7,418 bases of DNA from Candidatus Omnitrophota bacterium (GCA_023247575.1 JAHFGE010000075.1:1-7418); one strand, 5' to 3'. Shown: positions 1-6,519, counted from the first letter of the stretch. The notes: a model not told the origin generated them from the sequence alone. Numbers and translations are program-made.

Positions 1-1692
1 TCGTTTACGGGTAATATCACCGCCATAACATTTGGCCGTGACATTTTTTCCAACAGGCTTGACTCTGGCGCTGGAGATAATACGCCAATCGGCCTGGGCT
101 TGAATGCGCACTTCAAACAACTGCTGCGGAATTAAATCCTTAAGTTTGGTGACCAGGGCCTGACCTTTCTCGTAAGCGCGCTCTTTATGCACCATACAGG
201 AGAAGGCATCGCAAGGTTCATCATTAATCAAAATCTCTAAACGCACAATCTGGGCCAGCGCATACCCTTTCAATTCATAATCAATGGAGCCATAACCACG
301 CGTGGCTGATTTGATTAAATCATTAAAATCCACTATAACTTCCGAAAGCGGAATATCAAATAAAATTTTCATGCGATCGCTAACAAATTCGCTCTTTTGA
401 AACAGGCCCCGTTTGCGTTTAGCCAACTCCATCACCTGATCCATGTAGGTCACGGGTGTAAAAATGGACACCGCTAACATGGGCTCTTCGATACGATTTA
501 TTTCAGAACCATTGGGTAAATCCGACGGGTTTTCTAATTCCATCACGCTGCCGTCACGTTTGATGATCCTGTATCCTACATTAGGAGTGGTTAAAATTAA
601 ATTAAGATCATATTCGCGTTCCAGACGCTCCTGTACGATTTCCATATGCAAGAGCCCTAAAAATCCGCACCGGAAACCATGGCCAAACGATTGAGATGTT
701 TCTTGCTCATAAACAAAACTGGGGTCTGACAAACGTAGCTTATCAATGGCCTCCCGCAAAGGCGTGTAGTCTTTGGCATTGACCGGATAGACACCACAAA
801 ACACCAAAGGTTTTAACTGCCGATAGCCCTGCAAAGCTTGCGACGTAGGACGGGCCACTTCGGTCACTGTGTCTCCCACCCGAACTTCCTTGGGATCATG
901 TAAATTGCAGGTCATATAGCCGACTTCTCCGGCACAAAGCCCTTTGACCGGCTGGATGTCAGGGACAAAAATACCGACCTCCTGCACCACGAATTCTTTG
1001 CCGACATTCATGAAACGGATTTTCATCTCTGGTTTGATGGCGCCTTCTAAAAGCCGGACATAGATGATAATGCCTTTATAAATGTCATATTTCATATCGA
1101 AAATCAGGGCCTTGAGCGGAGCCACAGGGTCACCCTCGGGCTCAGGAATAAAAGAGACAATCTTTTCAAAAAGTGAATCGATGTTGATACCCTCTTTGGC
1201 AGAAACCAATTGAATGTCTTCTTCTTTAAATTTGAAAATTTCTTTAAACTGGCGTTTGGCTTCGTCGATATCCGCATTGGCGATATCGATTTTATTAATG
1301 ACAGGGAGAATTTCCAGATTGTTATCAATTGCTAGAGAGTAATTGGCAATGGTTTGGGATTCCACTCCTTGAGTGACATCCACCAGCAATAAGGCCCCTT
1401 CGCAGGCCCGCAGGGATTTTTCCACTTCATAAGTAAAATCTACATGGCCGGGGGTATCAATCAAATTAAAAATGTAGTCCTGGCCGTCTTTGGCTTTATA
1501 GTTTAAACGCACAGCCGAGGCTTTAATGGTGATACCCCGTTCACGCTCGAGATCCATATCATCGAGAATTTGGTTATGGAACTTGCGCTCATCAATGGCA
1601 CCGGCAAACAGCAGAAGTCTGTCCGCTAATGTGCTTTTACCGTGGTCAATGTGGGCAATGATGGAAAAATTTCTAATATTGGTTTGATTCAT
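1..1692 (-). CDS. lepA: Elongation factor 4 (LepA), C-terminus cut by window edge
   Basis: Ribosome-associated translational GTPase (EF4) that acts on stalled or back-translocated ribosomes. The frame is open from an ATG at 1692 to base 1, giving 564 residues. E. coli LepA has 599, so roughly 35 are outside. All GTPase motifs are visible: AHIDHGKST (residues 13-21), the switch I threonine in GITI (53-56), DTPGHVDF (79-86, with the catalytic-type His83), NKID (133-136) and a later VSAK. Beyond the G domain come the beta-barrel region (KALIFDMKYD), the very conserved GFRCGFLGLLHMEIVQERLERE block, and the LepA-specific C-terminal domain ending in CYGGDITRKR, normally followed by a short basic tail. 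No clear Shine-Dalgarno precedes the ATG. The gene lies about 125 bases after cmk, beyond a palindromic repeat, so whether it shares the upstream transcript is unclear. Nothing suggests decay. Confidence 0.97.
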   Translation of the reverse strand, partial: MNQTNIRNFSIIAHIDHGKSTLADRLLLFAGAIDERKFHNQILDDMDLERERGITIKASAVRLNYKAKDGQDYIFNLIDTPGHVDFTYEVEKSLRACEGALLLVDVTQGVESQTIANYSLAIDNNLEILPVINKIDIANADIDEAKRQFKEIFKFKEEDIQLVSAKEGINIDSLFEKIVSFIPEPEGDPVAPLKALIFDMKYDIYKGIIIYVRLLEGAIKPEMKIRFMNVGKEFVVQEVGIFVPDIQPVKGLCAGEVGYMTCNLHDPKEVRVGDTVTEVARPTSQALQGYRQLKPLVFCGVYPVNAKDYTPLREAIDKLRLSDPSFVYEQETSQSFGHGFRCGFLGLLHMEIVQERLEREYDLNLILTTPNVGYRIIKRDGSVMELENPSDLPNGSEINRIEEPMLAVSIFTPVTYMDQVMELAKRKRGLFQKSEFVSDRMKILFDIPLSEVIVDFNDLIKSATRGYGSIDYELKGYALAQIVRLEILINDEPCDAFSCMVHKERAYEKGQALVTKLKDLIPQQLFEVRIQAQADWRIISSARVKPVGKNVTAKCYGGDITRKR

Positions 1693-1699
1693 ACTATTA

Positions 1700-1819
1700 A
1701 AACTCTAAATCCTAAATTCTAAATTCTAAACAAATTCAAATGATCAAATGTTTTAATGACCAAAACGTCTTTGAATTTAGGTCATTTGAATTTCGATCAT
1801 TGTTTAGGATTTAGAGTTT
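1700..1819. repeat. AT-rich palindromic intergenic element with heptamer arms
   Basis: A perfect 17-base inverted repeat ends the element: 1700-1716 pairs with 1803-1819. A second perfect 12-base pairing lies inside it (1732-1743 with 1782-1793), and a competing 6-base pairing (1756-1761 with 1780-1785) lies nearer the centre. The left arm is a run of four 7-base units of the type TCTAAAT (1704-1731), and the right arm repeats the complementary TTTAGGA/TTTAGAG heptamers. It nearly fills the gap between cmk and lepA and overlaps the last two bases of the cmk stop codon region. From memory, similar CTAAAT-rich palindromes occur between genes in several uncultured-phylum genomes, which suggests a dispersed, MITE-like or REP-like element. 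It lacks the GC-rich stem and T-tract of an intrinsic terminator, though the transcript could fold into a long hairpin. Confidence 0.8.
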
Positions 1820-2492
1820 AGGATTTTACCTTAATATATTTCATAACCTTCTCTACTGTCTCTTCTAGTTTCAGACCAGTGGAATCAATGACAATGGCAT
1901 CGTCAGCTTTTTTTAAAGGCCCCACCTTACGGGCAAAATCCTTCTGGTCGCGATCGTACATATCTTTTTTTAACTGATCCACATCCACATTCTTGCCAGC
2001 ATCGCCAAGATCTTTTAACCTTCGGCGCACGCGCTCGTCAAAATCAGCATCCAAATAAAACTTATAATCGGCCTGAGGGAAAACTACAGTGCCCTGGTCG
2101 CGCCCGTCGGTGATCACGGAGCGTCGTTTGGCAATTGCTCGTTGCCAGCCCACCATGATTTCCCTGACCCCTGCGGCCCTGGCTGCATAAAAAGTGTTAT
2201 TAGTGACCTCCGCACTGCGAATAGCTTTTTCCACATCTTCACCGTCTAAGGTCACGTGCAAGGATTTGTCCGGTATTTCTTTAAAATCAATAACTGTTTT
2301 TTTAGCTAATTCGGTCAAAGCTTTCTCATCTTCTAAATTAATCTTTAAACGCAACGCTTTAAGCGTCAAGGCCCGATACATGGCTCCGGTATCGAGATAA
2401 GAAGCGTCTAATCGACGGGCAAGACATTTAGCGACTGTGCTTTTACCAGCTCCGGCAGGACCATCGAGTGTGATAACGAAATGTTTAGCCAT
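1818..2492 (-). CDS. cmk: Cytidylate kinase (CMP/dCMP kinase)
   Basis: Phosphorylates CMP and dCMP with ATP in the cytoplasm, feeding CTP and dCTP pools. The 224-residue protein matches the usual length (E. coli 227). It has the P-loop GPAGAGKST (11-19), the CMP-side motif YLDTGAMYRAL (33-42), DGRDQGTVVFP (129-139) and the C-terminal RDQKDFARKVGPLKKADDA block ending in IDST (202-205). The usual motif is GRDIGTVVFP; glutamine replaces the isoleucine or methionine, a mild oddity next to conserved residues. The reading frame extends further upstream inside tyrA, but the start chosen here, ATG at 2492, begins the conserved MAKHFVITLDGPAGAGKS segment and gives an 8-base overlap with the tyrA end, consistent with coupled translation. 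The last codons and stop run into the intergenic palindrome, so the extreme C-terminus may have been reshaped by it. Confidence 0.96.
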   Translation of the reverse strand: MAKHFVITLDGPAGAGKSTVAKCLARRLDASYLDTGAMYRALTLKALRLKINLEDEKALTELAKKTVIDFKEIPDKSLHVTLDGEDVEKAIRSAEVTNNTFYAARAAGVREIMVGWQRAIAKRRSVITDGRDQGTVVFPQADYKFYLDADFDERVRRRLKDLGDAGKNVDVDQLKKDMYDRDQKDFARKVGPLKKADDAIVIDSTGLKLEETVEKVMKYIKVKS

Positions 2493-3342
2493 GAATACTT
2501 TCGCGTTTGGTTTTAGCGGCTTTAAAAATTTCTTCCAGGGTCTGCCCATCGAAAGAAATGATCGACTTGCGGATTAAAGACAATACCTTCACAGCTTCAT
2601 CGAGGGATTTAAGCACATTTTTATGATTGGTCAAAGCAATGTCCCGCCAAATTTTCGGATCGGAAGCGGCAATGCGCGTCATATCGCGTAACCCCTGAGT
2701 GGCATACTCCAAAAATTGGTCAGGAATGGCCTTCATGATTCCAAACGCCGCCAAATGCGGCATATGGCTGATAAAAGCCATTACTTCATCATGCTCCTGG
2801 GGGGGCATCATTTTGACCTGTGCCCCCAGCTGTCCCCAAAAATGTTTAATCTTTTCCTTGGCTAACCGATTGGTTTTATCCGTCGGTGTCATAAGGCAGG
2901 GGGAATTTTCGTACAGTGCGGCACTGGCCGAGGCAGGCCCTTTTTTTTCGGAACCCACCAAAGGGTGCGACCCTACAAAAAGCACCGAATGATGCAGTAC
3001 TTTTTCGGCCCGCTCTACGATCGCTACTTTAGCGCTTCCCAAATCCGTGACAATGCAGCCGCGATGATGTTCTTTTCCCAAAAGATCCAGAATTTCCAAA
3101 ATTGTTTCTACCGGAGTAGCTAAGACAATAAGGTCAGCCCCCTGCAGACCTTTTTTTAAATCCAAAAAGCTTTCGTCAATAGCGCCAATATCCCTTGCTC
3201 CTCTTAAGGATATTTCATGATGGCCGATACCGACTACTTCTTTGACCAGGCCTTTTTTCTTCATGGCCAACCCCAAAGAAGCACCCATAAACCCAACGCC
3301 GACAATGGCCACCCGTCGAAAAAGCTGCCTGCGATTGAACAT
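2485..3342 (-). CDS. tyrA: Prephenate dehydrogenase (TyrA family)
   Basis: NAD(P)-dependent oxidative decarboxylation of prephenate (or arogenate) on the route to tyrosine. The 285-residue protein has the Rossmann motif GVGFMG (15-20) after a short basic N-terminus, then VLATPV (73-78), VTDLGSAK (98-105), GSHPLVGSEKKG (124-135, with the expected catalytic His126) and ISHMPHLAAF (191-200), which corresponds to the substrate-binding SHLPH motif. The C-terminal half is helical and contains MTRIAASDPKIWRDI (221-235). There is no fused chorismate mutase and no room for a C-terminal ACT domain, so this is a single-domain enzyme; cofactor and prephenate versus arogenate preference cannot be read from the sequence. 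The ATG lies 3 bases after the aroF stop and has an AGAGGT ribosome binding site at 3350-3355, seven bases upstream. It overlaps cmk by 8 bases. Confidence 0.94.
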   Translation of the reverse strand: MFNRRQLFRRVAIVGVGFMGASLGLAMKKKGLVKEVVGIGHHEISLRGARDIGAIDESFLDLKKGLQGADLIVLATPVETILEILDLLGKEHHRGCIVTDLGSAKVAIVERAEKVLHHSVLFVGSHPLVGSEKKGPASASAALYENSPCLMTPTDKTNRLAKEKIKHFWGQLGAQVKMMPPQEHDEVMAFISHMPHLAAFGIMKAIPDQFLEYATQGLRDMTRIAASDPKIWRDIALTNHKNVLKSLDEAVKVLSLIRKSIISFDGQTLEEIFKAAKTKRESIHG

Positions 3343-3345
3343 AAA

Positions 3346-4362
3346 TCAAACCTCTCTCCCCACCGCCTGAGCGATCCGTTTGCAGACGGTCATCAGTTCC
3401 TCAAATTTATCTGGCATCAGCGATTGAGCACCGTCAGAAAGAGCCTCTTCCGGATTTTCATGCACTTCAATCATTAAACCATCGCAGCCGGCCGCCACCC
3501 CTGCCCGTGCGCCGGCAGCCACATATTCCCAGCTTCCGGTGCCATGGCTGGGATCGACAATCACCGGCAAGTGGGACAATCTCCTGGCTACGGCCACGGC
3601 ATTGATATCCAAAGTGTTTCGAGTGGCTGTCTCGAAGGTGCGAATGCCGCGCTCGCAAAGCATGACTTCAAAATTGCCATTGGCCAGTAAATATTCCGCC
3701 GACATGAGCCATTCTTTGATGGTGGCGGACATCCCACGCTTGAGCATCACCGGTTTTTTACTGGTGCCCACTTCCTTGAGCAAAGAAAAATTCTGCACAT
3801 TACGCGCCCCGATTTGCAAAATATCAACATAGCGAGCCACCAGTTCCACCTGACGAGTATCCATCACCTCTGAAATGGTACAGATACCGACTTCTTTCCC
3901 CACTCGCTGCAAAATTTGTAAACCTTCCTCTCCCAAACCTTGAAAATCATAGGGCGAAGTGCGCGGCTTAAAAGCTCCTCCCCGTAAAATGGTTGCTCCT
4001 AAGCCTTTCACTTTCTTGGCGATCGAAAGCAGAGAGTCATACCCTTCCACCGAACAGGGCCCCGCCATGACGACGATTTTCTTGCCGCCTACTGCCGTGT
4101 GATATGGCAGCTTAATGACGGTATCCTGTTTCTTAAACTCCCTGGAGACCAGCCGGTATGGAGCCAGGACTTGCATCACCTGCTCAACGCCGGGAAAAAC
4201 TTCTAAGGGAATAACGCGTAGAGCATCCTCAGGACCGATAAAACCAATGACGGTGCGCTCCACTCCCCGAGAAATATTACTTTTTAACCCCAGCTTGGTG
4301 GCACGATTGACAATGTGCTGAATTTGAGCTTCCGTCGCATCCGAACGCAAAATAACAATCAT
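3346..4362 (-). CDS. aroF: 3-deoxy-7-phosphoheptulonate (DAHP) synthase with ferredoxin-like regulatory domain
   Basis: Condenses phosphoenolpyruvate and erythrose 4-phosphate, the first step of aromatic amino acid synthesis. The 338-residue protein has the layout of the Thermotoga maritima type (AroA-I-beta). An N-terminal ferredoxin-like domain (about 1-75, beginning MIVILRSDATEAQI) is followed by the TIM-barrel catalytic domain. Visible motifs are AGPCSVE (100-106), RGGAFKPRTSPYDFQG (127-142), LQIGARNVQN (182-191) and DPSHGTGSWEY (270-280). The expected metal ligands are Cys102, His273, Glu299 and Asp310, almost the same numbering as in the Thermotoga enzyme. In that family the N-terminal domain gives feedback inhibition by tyrosine and phenylalanine, so allosteric control is likely here. 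The start ATG overlaps the hisC stop by 4 bases (ATGA) and has a strong AAAGGAGG site at 4367-4374. The symbol aroF follows common usage for this subfamily. Confidence 0.95.
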   Translation of the reverse strand: MIVILRSDATEAQIQHIVNRATKLGLKSNISRGVERTVIGFIGPEDALRVIPLEVFPGVEQVMQVLAPYRLVSREFKKQDTVIKLPYHTAVGGKKIVVMAGPCSVEGYDSLLSIAKKVKGLGATILRGGAFKPRTSPYDFQGLGEEGLQILQRVGKEVGICTISEVMDTRQVELVARYVDILQIGARNVQNFSLLKEVGTSKKPVMLKRGMSATIKEWLMSAEYLLANGNFEVMLCERGIRTFETATRNTLDINAVAVARRLSHLPVIVDPSHGTGSWEYVAAGARAGVAAGCDGLMIEVHENPEEALSDGAQSLMPDKFEELMTVCKRIAQAVGREV

Positions 4363-5438
4363 TTTGCCTCCTTTAGTGTTTTAATAAACCTCTTATTCTC
4401 TGCCGCTGTTCCAATCGATACCCGAATATAATCCGACAAACCCCAGGCGGTCATATCGCGGACAATGACTCCCTTTTTCAAAAGGGCATTCGCCGTCGAA
4501 GCGGCATGATGAACCCTAATCAAAATAAAATTGGTAAAGCTCTCTTCGTAGTGTAGTCCCATTCTTTTTAAGGAGCAGTACAAAAATTGACGCTGGTCTT
4601 CTATTTCTTTGGCGATATGCCGATAATAACGCTGGTCTTTTAAGGCCGCCACAGCCGCCGCCTGGGCCAGAGAATTCACGTTAAAGGGTTCACGCAATCG
4701 ATTTAATATGTCGATTGTCTGTGGCTGAGCGATGCCATAACCTATACGCAAACCAGCCAGGCCATACATTTTGGAAAACGTGCGCGTCACCATCACATTC
4801 GGATAGCTTTTCATTAATTGTAAACTATCCGGATAATCTTTCGCTCGCACATATTCGAAGTAGGCCTCGTCGATAAATATCAAGGTGCCCTTGTTAACAG
4901 TTTTCATAAAATCCGCGATCTGCTGGGCATTGATATAGGTGCCGGCCGGATTATCCGGGTTACCGATAAAAACAATCCTGATCCTGTCATTTAACTTGGC
5001 CTTTATGCCTTCCAAATCATAACGGAAATTTTTCAAAGGCACCTCATGAATTCTAGCACCCGTTAAACGACTGGCAATTTCATAAATCAAAAAAGAGGGT
5101 TTAGCGATGATCACTTCATCGTCCTTACCCGCAAAGGCCTTCACCGCCAATACGATAACCTCATCCGAGCCATTGCCAAAAATGAGCTGATTCTCATTGA
5201 CTTTCAAACGCCTGGCCAAAGCCTGGCGCAAGAAGAAACAATCACCGTCGGGATAGCGGTTGACATCCCTCGCTGCTTTGTTGATCGCCGCAATCACGCC
5301 AGGTGAAGGCGGATAAGGATTCTCATTGGAAGCTAGCTTGATCACGCTTTTGAGGTTGAGCTCACGCTTGACTTCTTCAATGGGCTTGCCCGGCACATAA
5401 GGCTTAATATCAAAAATGTAAGGATTAGCAACTCTCAT
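4359..5438 (-). CDS. hisC: Histidinol-phosphate / aromatic aminotransferase (HisC family)
   Basis: PLP-dependent class I/II aminotransferase of 359 residues, the usual length for HisC. Features in order: KLASNENPYPPSP (34-46), RYPDG (61-65), FGNGSDEVI (87-95), GNPDNPAGTY (159-168), FIDEAY (188-193), the Schiff-base segment TFSKMYGLAGLRIGYG (220-235, Lys223 binding PLP) and YIRVSIGT (337-344, with the substrate-carboxylate Arg339). HisC makes histidinol phosphate from imidazole-acetol phosphate, but many members also transaminate phenylpyruvate and hydroxyphenylpyruvate. Its place at the head of an operon with aroF and tyrA, with no other his gene nearby, favours an aromatic or dual role (inference). 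A consensus promoter lies just upstream, giving a leader of roughly 28 bases. No Shine-Dalgarno is visible before the ATG at 5438, which is preceded by an A/T-rich stretch. Confidence 0.93.
   Translation of the reverse strand: MRVANPYIFDIKPYVPGKPIEEVKRELNLKSVIKLASNENPYPPSPGVIAAINKAARDVNRYPDGDCFFLRQALARRLKVNENQLIFGNGSDEVIVLAVKAFAGKDDEVIIAKPSFLIYEIASRLTGARIHEVPLKNFRYDLEGIKAKLNDRIRIVFIGNPDNPAGTYINAQQIADFMKTVNKGTLIFIDEAYFEYVRAKDYPDSLQLMKSYPNVMVTRTFSKMYGLAGLRIGYGIAQPQTIDILNRLREPFNVNSLAQAAAVAALKDQRYYRHIAKEIEDQRQFLYCSLKRMGLHYEESFTNFILIRVHHAASTANALLKKGVIVRDMTAWGLSDYIRVSIGTAAENKRFIKTLKEAK
4367..4374 (-). promoter_or_regulatory. Strong ribosome binding site for aroF
   Basis: AAAGGAGG on the minus strand, four bases before the aroF ATG and inside the last codons of hisC. 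It supports the start at 4362 and efficient re-initiation after the ATGA stop/start overlap. Confidence 0.85.
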
Positions 5439-5472
5439 ATTTTTAAGTATTTAGTACGGTTAAAGATAGAGC

Positions 5473-5501
5473 ATTATAGAGGCAGGCAGGATACCTGTCA
5501 A
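5473..5501 (-). promoter_or_regulatory. Consensus sigma-70-type promoter for the hisC-aroF-tyrA-cmk operon
   Basis: On the minus strand there is a perfect TTGACA (5496-5501), a 17-base spacer (5479-5495) and a perfect TATAAT (5473-5478). Both hexamers and the spacing are the textbook optimum. Transcription would start near 5466, about 28 bases before the hisC ATG, which is too short a leader for an attenuator or riboswitch. No operator-like palindrome is obvious around it. This suggests strong, possibly unregulated transcription, with control left to feedback on AroF. Confidence 0.88.
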
Positions 5502-5523
5502 CGAGAGGATGTTTTGGGAATAT

Positions 5524-5697
5524 TTAAAAAAAACCTTCCTTGTTAAGACGTTGGGCGATTTTATAGCTTTGGGGGGGGCGAATTTTGCGTAAAAATTTGT
5601 TCATATGATCCAAATGCTCAAGCTTCTTTTTGGAATCGAGGGCCATGTAGTCCAATAATTCCTGATCCAGGAATTCAGGAGTCTTTTTTCTTGGCAT
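5524..5697 (-). CDS. Small basic protein of unknown function paired with the nucleotidyltransferase gene
   Basis: A 57-residue reading frame starting MPRKKTPEFLDQELLDYM and ending in LNKEGFF. I do not recognise a named family. It is rich in lysine and arginine, probably all helical, with no signal peptide or membrane segment. It is likely real: an AAGGAG ribosome binding site (5705-5710) lies seven bases before the ATG, and it overlaps the end of the nucleotidyltransferase gene by 23 bases in another frame, as co-translated partners often do. The Lys/Leu-rich middle (about residues 21-40) could form an amphipathic helix. The codons for Arg-Pro-Pro-Gln contain a run of eight C on the coding strand, a possible slippage site. 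It ends just before the hisC promoter. A role as partner or antidote of the nucleotidyltransferase is an inference from position only. Confidence 0.72.
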   Translation of the reverse strand: MPRKKTPEFLDQELLDYMALDSKKKLEHLDHMNKFLRKIRPPQSYKIAQRLNKEGFF

Positions 5698-6184
5698 GTT
5701 TAAGCTCCTTAATACGGGTTAAGGCCTCAATATCAGTCAAATCCCTTTGACGTCCGGCATATGCTTTCATCTTAATAAGGTCTTCAATGGCCATCAAAGG
5801 CATTTTTAGGTCACCACCTTTAATTTTTTCCCGTCTCCGGTAGGCTTGTGAAAAATTCACCGGGTGCTCAATAACGACATCTAAATGCTCAGCTGGATTA
5901 TCCGGATTGGCAACAAGAAATGCCCGCATATTCTTTTCTTTAATCCATTCGCGGCGCAATTGAGTTATGGCAAAATCTTCTATCTTTACCGGTATTCGTG
6001 GTTTAAGTCCAAGCTTTTTGGCCACAGCAATAAATTTCTTAATGTTAATATCAGTCATAGAAATAATAATGTCTAAATCCCCGGTGATACGATCATATCC
6101 ATGTAAATTAACGGCCACACCACCTATGAGAAGATAGCGTACTTTTTGCCGTTGCAATTCTCTTAAAATACGCTCATAAAACAT
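5675..6184 (-). CDS. Nucleotidyltransferase-fold protein (AbiEii / DUF6036-like)
   Basis: A 169-residue protein with the polymerase-beta-type nucleotidyltransferase core: YLLIGGVAVNLHGY (17-30, the GG nucleotide-binding turn), RITGDLDIII (32-41, catalytic Asp36 and Asp38), and LDVVIE (101-106) offering the third acidic residue Asp102. The tail MAIEDLIKMKAYAGRQRDLTDI (131-152) is typical of the AbiEii/DUF6036 group, where it packs against the catalytic domain. Members of this fold include toxins of type IV-like toxin-antitoxin and abortive-infection systems, which transfer nucleotides to tRNA or proteins, but many are uncharacterised and substrate cannot be inferred. The three acidic residues look intact, so activity is plausible. 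The ATG at 6184 has no good Shine-Dalgarno; upstream lies the end of an orphan tail copy. Its 3' end overlaps the 57-residue gene by 23 bases. Confidence 0.85.
   Translation of the reverse strand: MFYERILRELQRQKVRYLLIGGVAVNLHGYDRITGDLDIIISMTDINIKKFIAVAKKLGLKPRIPVKIEDFAITQLRREWIKEKNMRAFLVANPDNPAEHLDVVIEHPVNFSQAYRRREKIKGGDLKMPLMAIEDLIKMKAYAGRQRDLTDIEALTRIKELKHAKKKDS
5705..5710 (-). promoter_or_regulatory. Ribosome binding site supporting the 57-residue gene
   Basis: AAGGAG on the minus strand, seven bases before the ATG at 5697 and inside the coding sequence of the nucleotidyltransferase. This is the main evidence that the small overlapping frame is translated. Confidence 0.75.
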
Positions 6185-6320
6185 ATCGATATTTATTTTA
6201 CCCTGACTTTATGGAATTGCTATTAGATTCTTTAATACCCAAAAACCCTTTCAAATCATCCATAGGTGTAATATTAATAATCACCGGCACAAAACCAGGG
6301 GCATTCTGCAACTGCTGGAG

Positions 6321-6377
6321 CCCGCCAGGCTCAAGGCCTGGCGAGGTCTCGCCACCCCGATTTGATGGGGTGGCGGA
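6321..6377. repeat. 57-base double-hairpin insertion within the tail copy
   Basis: Absent from the homologous position of the other tail copy, where NPAM runs directly into LQQLQN. It holds two adjacent perfect stems: 8 bp with a 5-base loop (6323-6330 with 6336-6343) and 9 bp with an 8-base loop (6350-6358 with 6367-6375). It is GC-rich, unlike its surroundings, and 57 bases is an exact multiple of three. It looks like a REP/BIME-type palindromic unit inserted in frame. Confidence 0.75.
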
Positions 6378-6399
6378 CATGGCGGGGTTGAACCTGAAA

Positions 6400-6443
6400 G
6401 GTTCACCCTGAGCGATCCCGTCAGGGCGAGTCGAAGGGCTACC
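6400..6443. repeat. REP-like palindrome with CCCTGA/TCAGGG stem
   Basis: The stem CCCTGA (6406-6411) pairs with TCAGGG (6421-6426) across a 9-base loop. The flanks read GGTTCACCCTGAGCG and GAGTCGAAGGG, which I recognise as the form of a palindromic repeat scattered through many bacterial genomes. It is translated here, in the minus-strand frame, into a Pro/Asp/Gly-rich stretch that replaces the linker of the other copy. Confidence 0.65.
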
Positions 6444-6468
6444 ATATTTAATTTCCAAAGACGTTTTA

Positions 6469-6499
6469 TCCTGACCTAGCGTGCCATGCCTGGCCAGGA
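6469..6499. repeat. Short palindromic insertion next to the GGIDL motif
   Basis: Relative to the other tail copy, about 27 extra bases separate the GGIDLT codons from the K-T-S codons. The insert contains a perfect 10-base palindrome CCTGGCCAGG (6489-6498) and an outer TCCTG/CAGGA pairing (6469-6473 with 6495-6499). It adds nine residues without shifting the frame. Confidence 0.55.
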
Positions 6500-6519
6500 C
6501 GGTCAAGTCGATACCGCCT
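6500..6519. repeat. 20-base direct repeat coding for GGIDLT (left copy)
   Basis: Identical, base for base, to 7387-7406, and in the same orientation. The two blocks mark the start of homology between the two tail copies; identity drops at once beyond the outer end. The pair flanks the DUF433/DUF5615 module together with one full tail. Confidence 0.85.

Larger units (their letters stand above)
6198..6518 (-). pseudogene. Orphan copy of the GGIDL/PVIINI C-terminal tail, with palindromic insertions
   Basis: This frame encodes 106 residues homologous to the C-terminus of the gene at the right window edge. Shared blocks are GGIDLT, K-T-(S/P)-LEIK, FN-x-NPAM, LQQLQN-(A/V)-PGF, PVIINITPM and FLGIK. 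No protein body precedes it: the same frame hits a TAA at 6552-6554, and there is no start codon with a ribosome binding site, only a TTG at 6506 inside the conserved GGIDL motif. I therefore call it a detached gene end rather than a gene. Compared with the other copy it has extra segments: 19 residues after NPAM (57 bases, 6321-6377), a replaced stretch near 6400-6443, and about nine residues near 6470-6499. Each is palindromic DNA and each keeps the frame. An uninterrupted frame with an intact stop suggests recent origin, or that it is still read as part of something. Confidence 0.6.

Noticed and set aside
464..694. Plus-strand reading frame opposite lepA
   Set aside because: It is antisense to highly conserved LepA sequence, has no family resemblance, and mirrors the codon pattern of the real gene. 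The same holds for the other antisense frames over cmk, tyrA, aroF and the nucleotidyltransferase.
1104..1328. Second minus-strand frame inside lepA
   Set aside because: It is a shifted frame of the GTPase region; the LepA frame is continuous and conserved through it, so there is no frameshift.
1700..1819. CRISPR-like or tandem array reading of the heptamer repeats
   Set aside because: The units are 7 bases with no spacers and occur in inverted arms; this is a palindromic element, not a CRISPR.
2493..2549. Longer N-terminus for cmk within tyrA
   Set aside because: The added residues are the out-of-frame reading of the tyrA end and have no place in the Cmk family; the ATG at 2492 begins the conserved fold.
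5524..5545. T-rich stretch as an intrinsic terminator before the hisC promoter
   Set aside because: Eight T occur on the minus strand, but no stable GC-rich stem precedes them, and they code for the last residues of the small gene.
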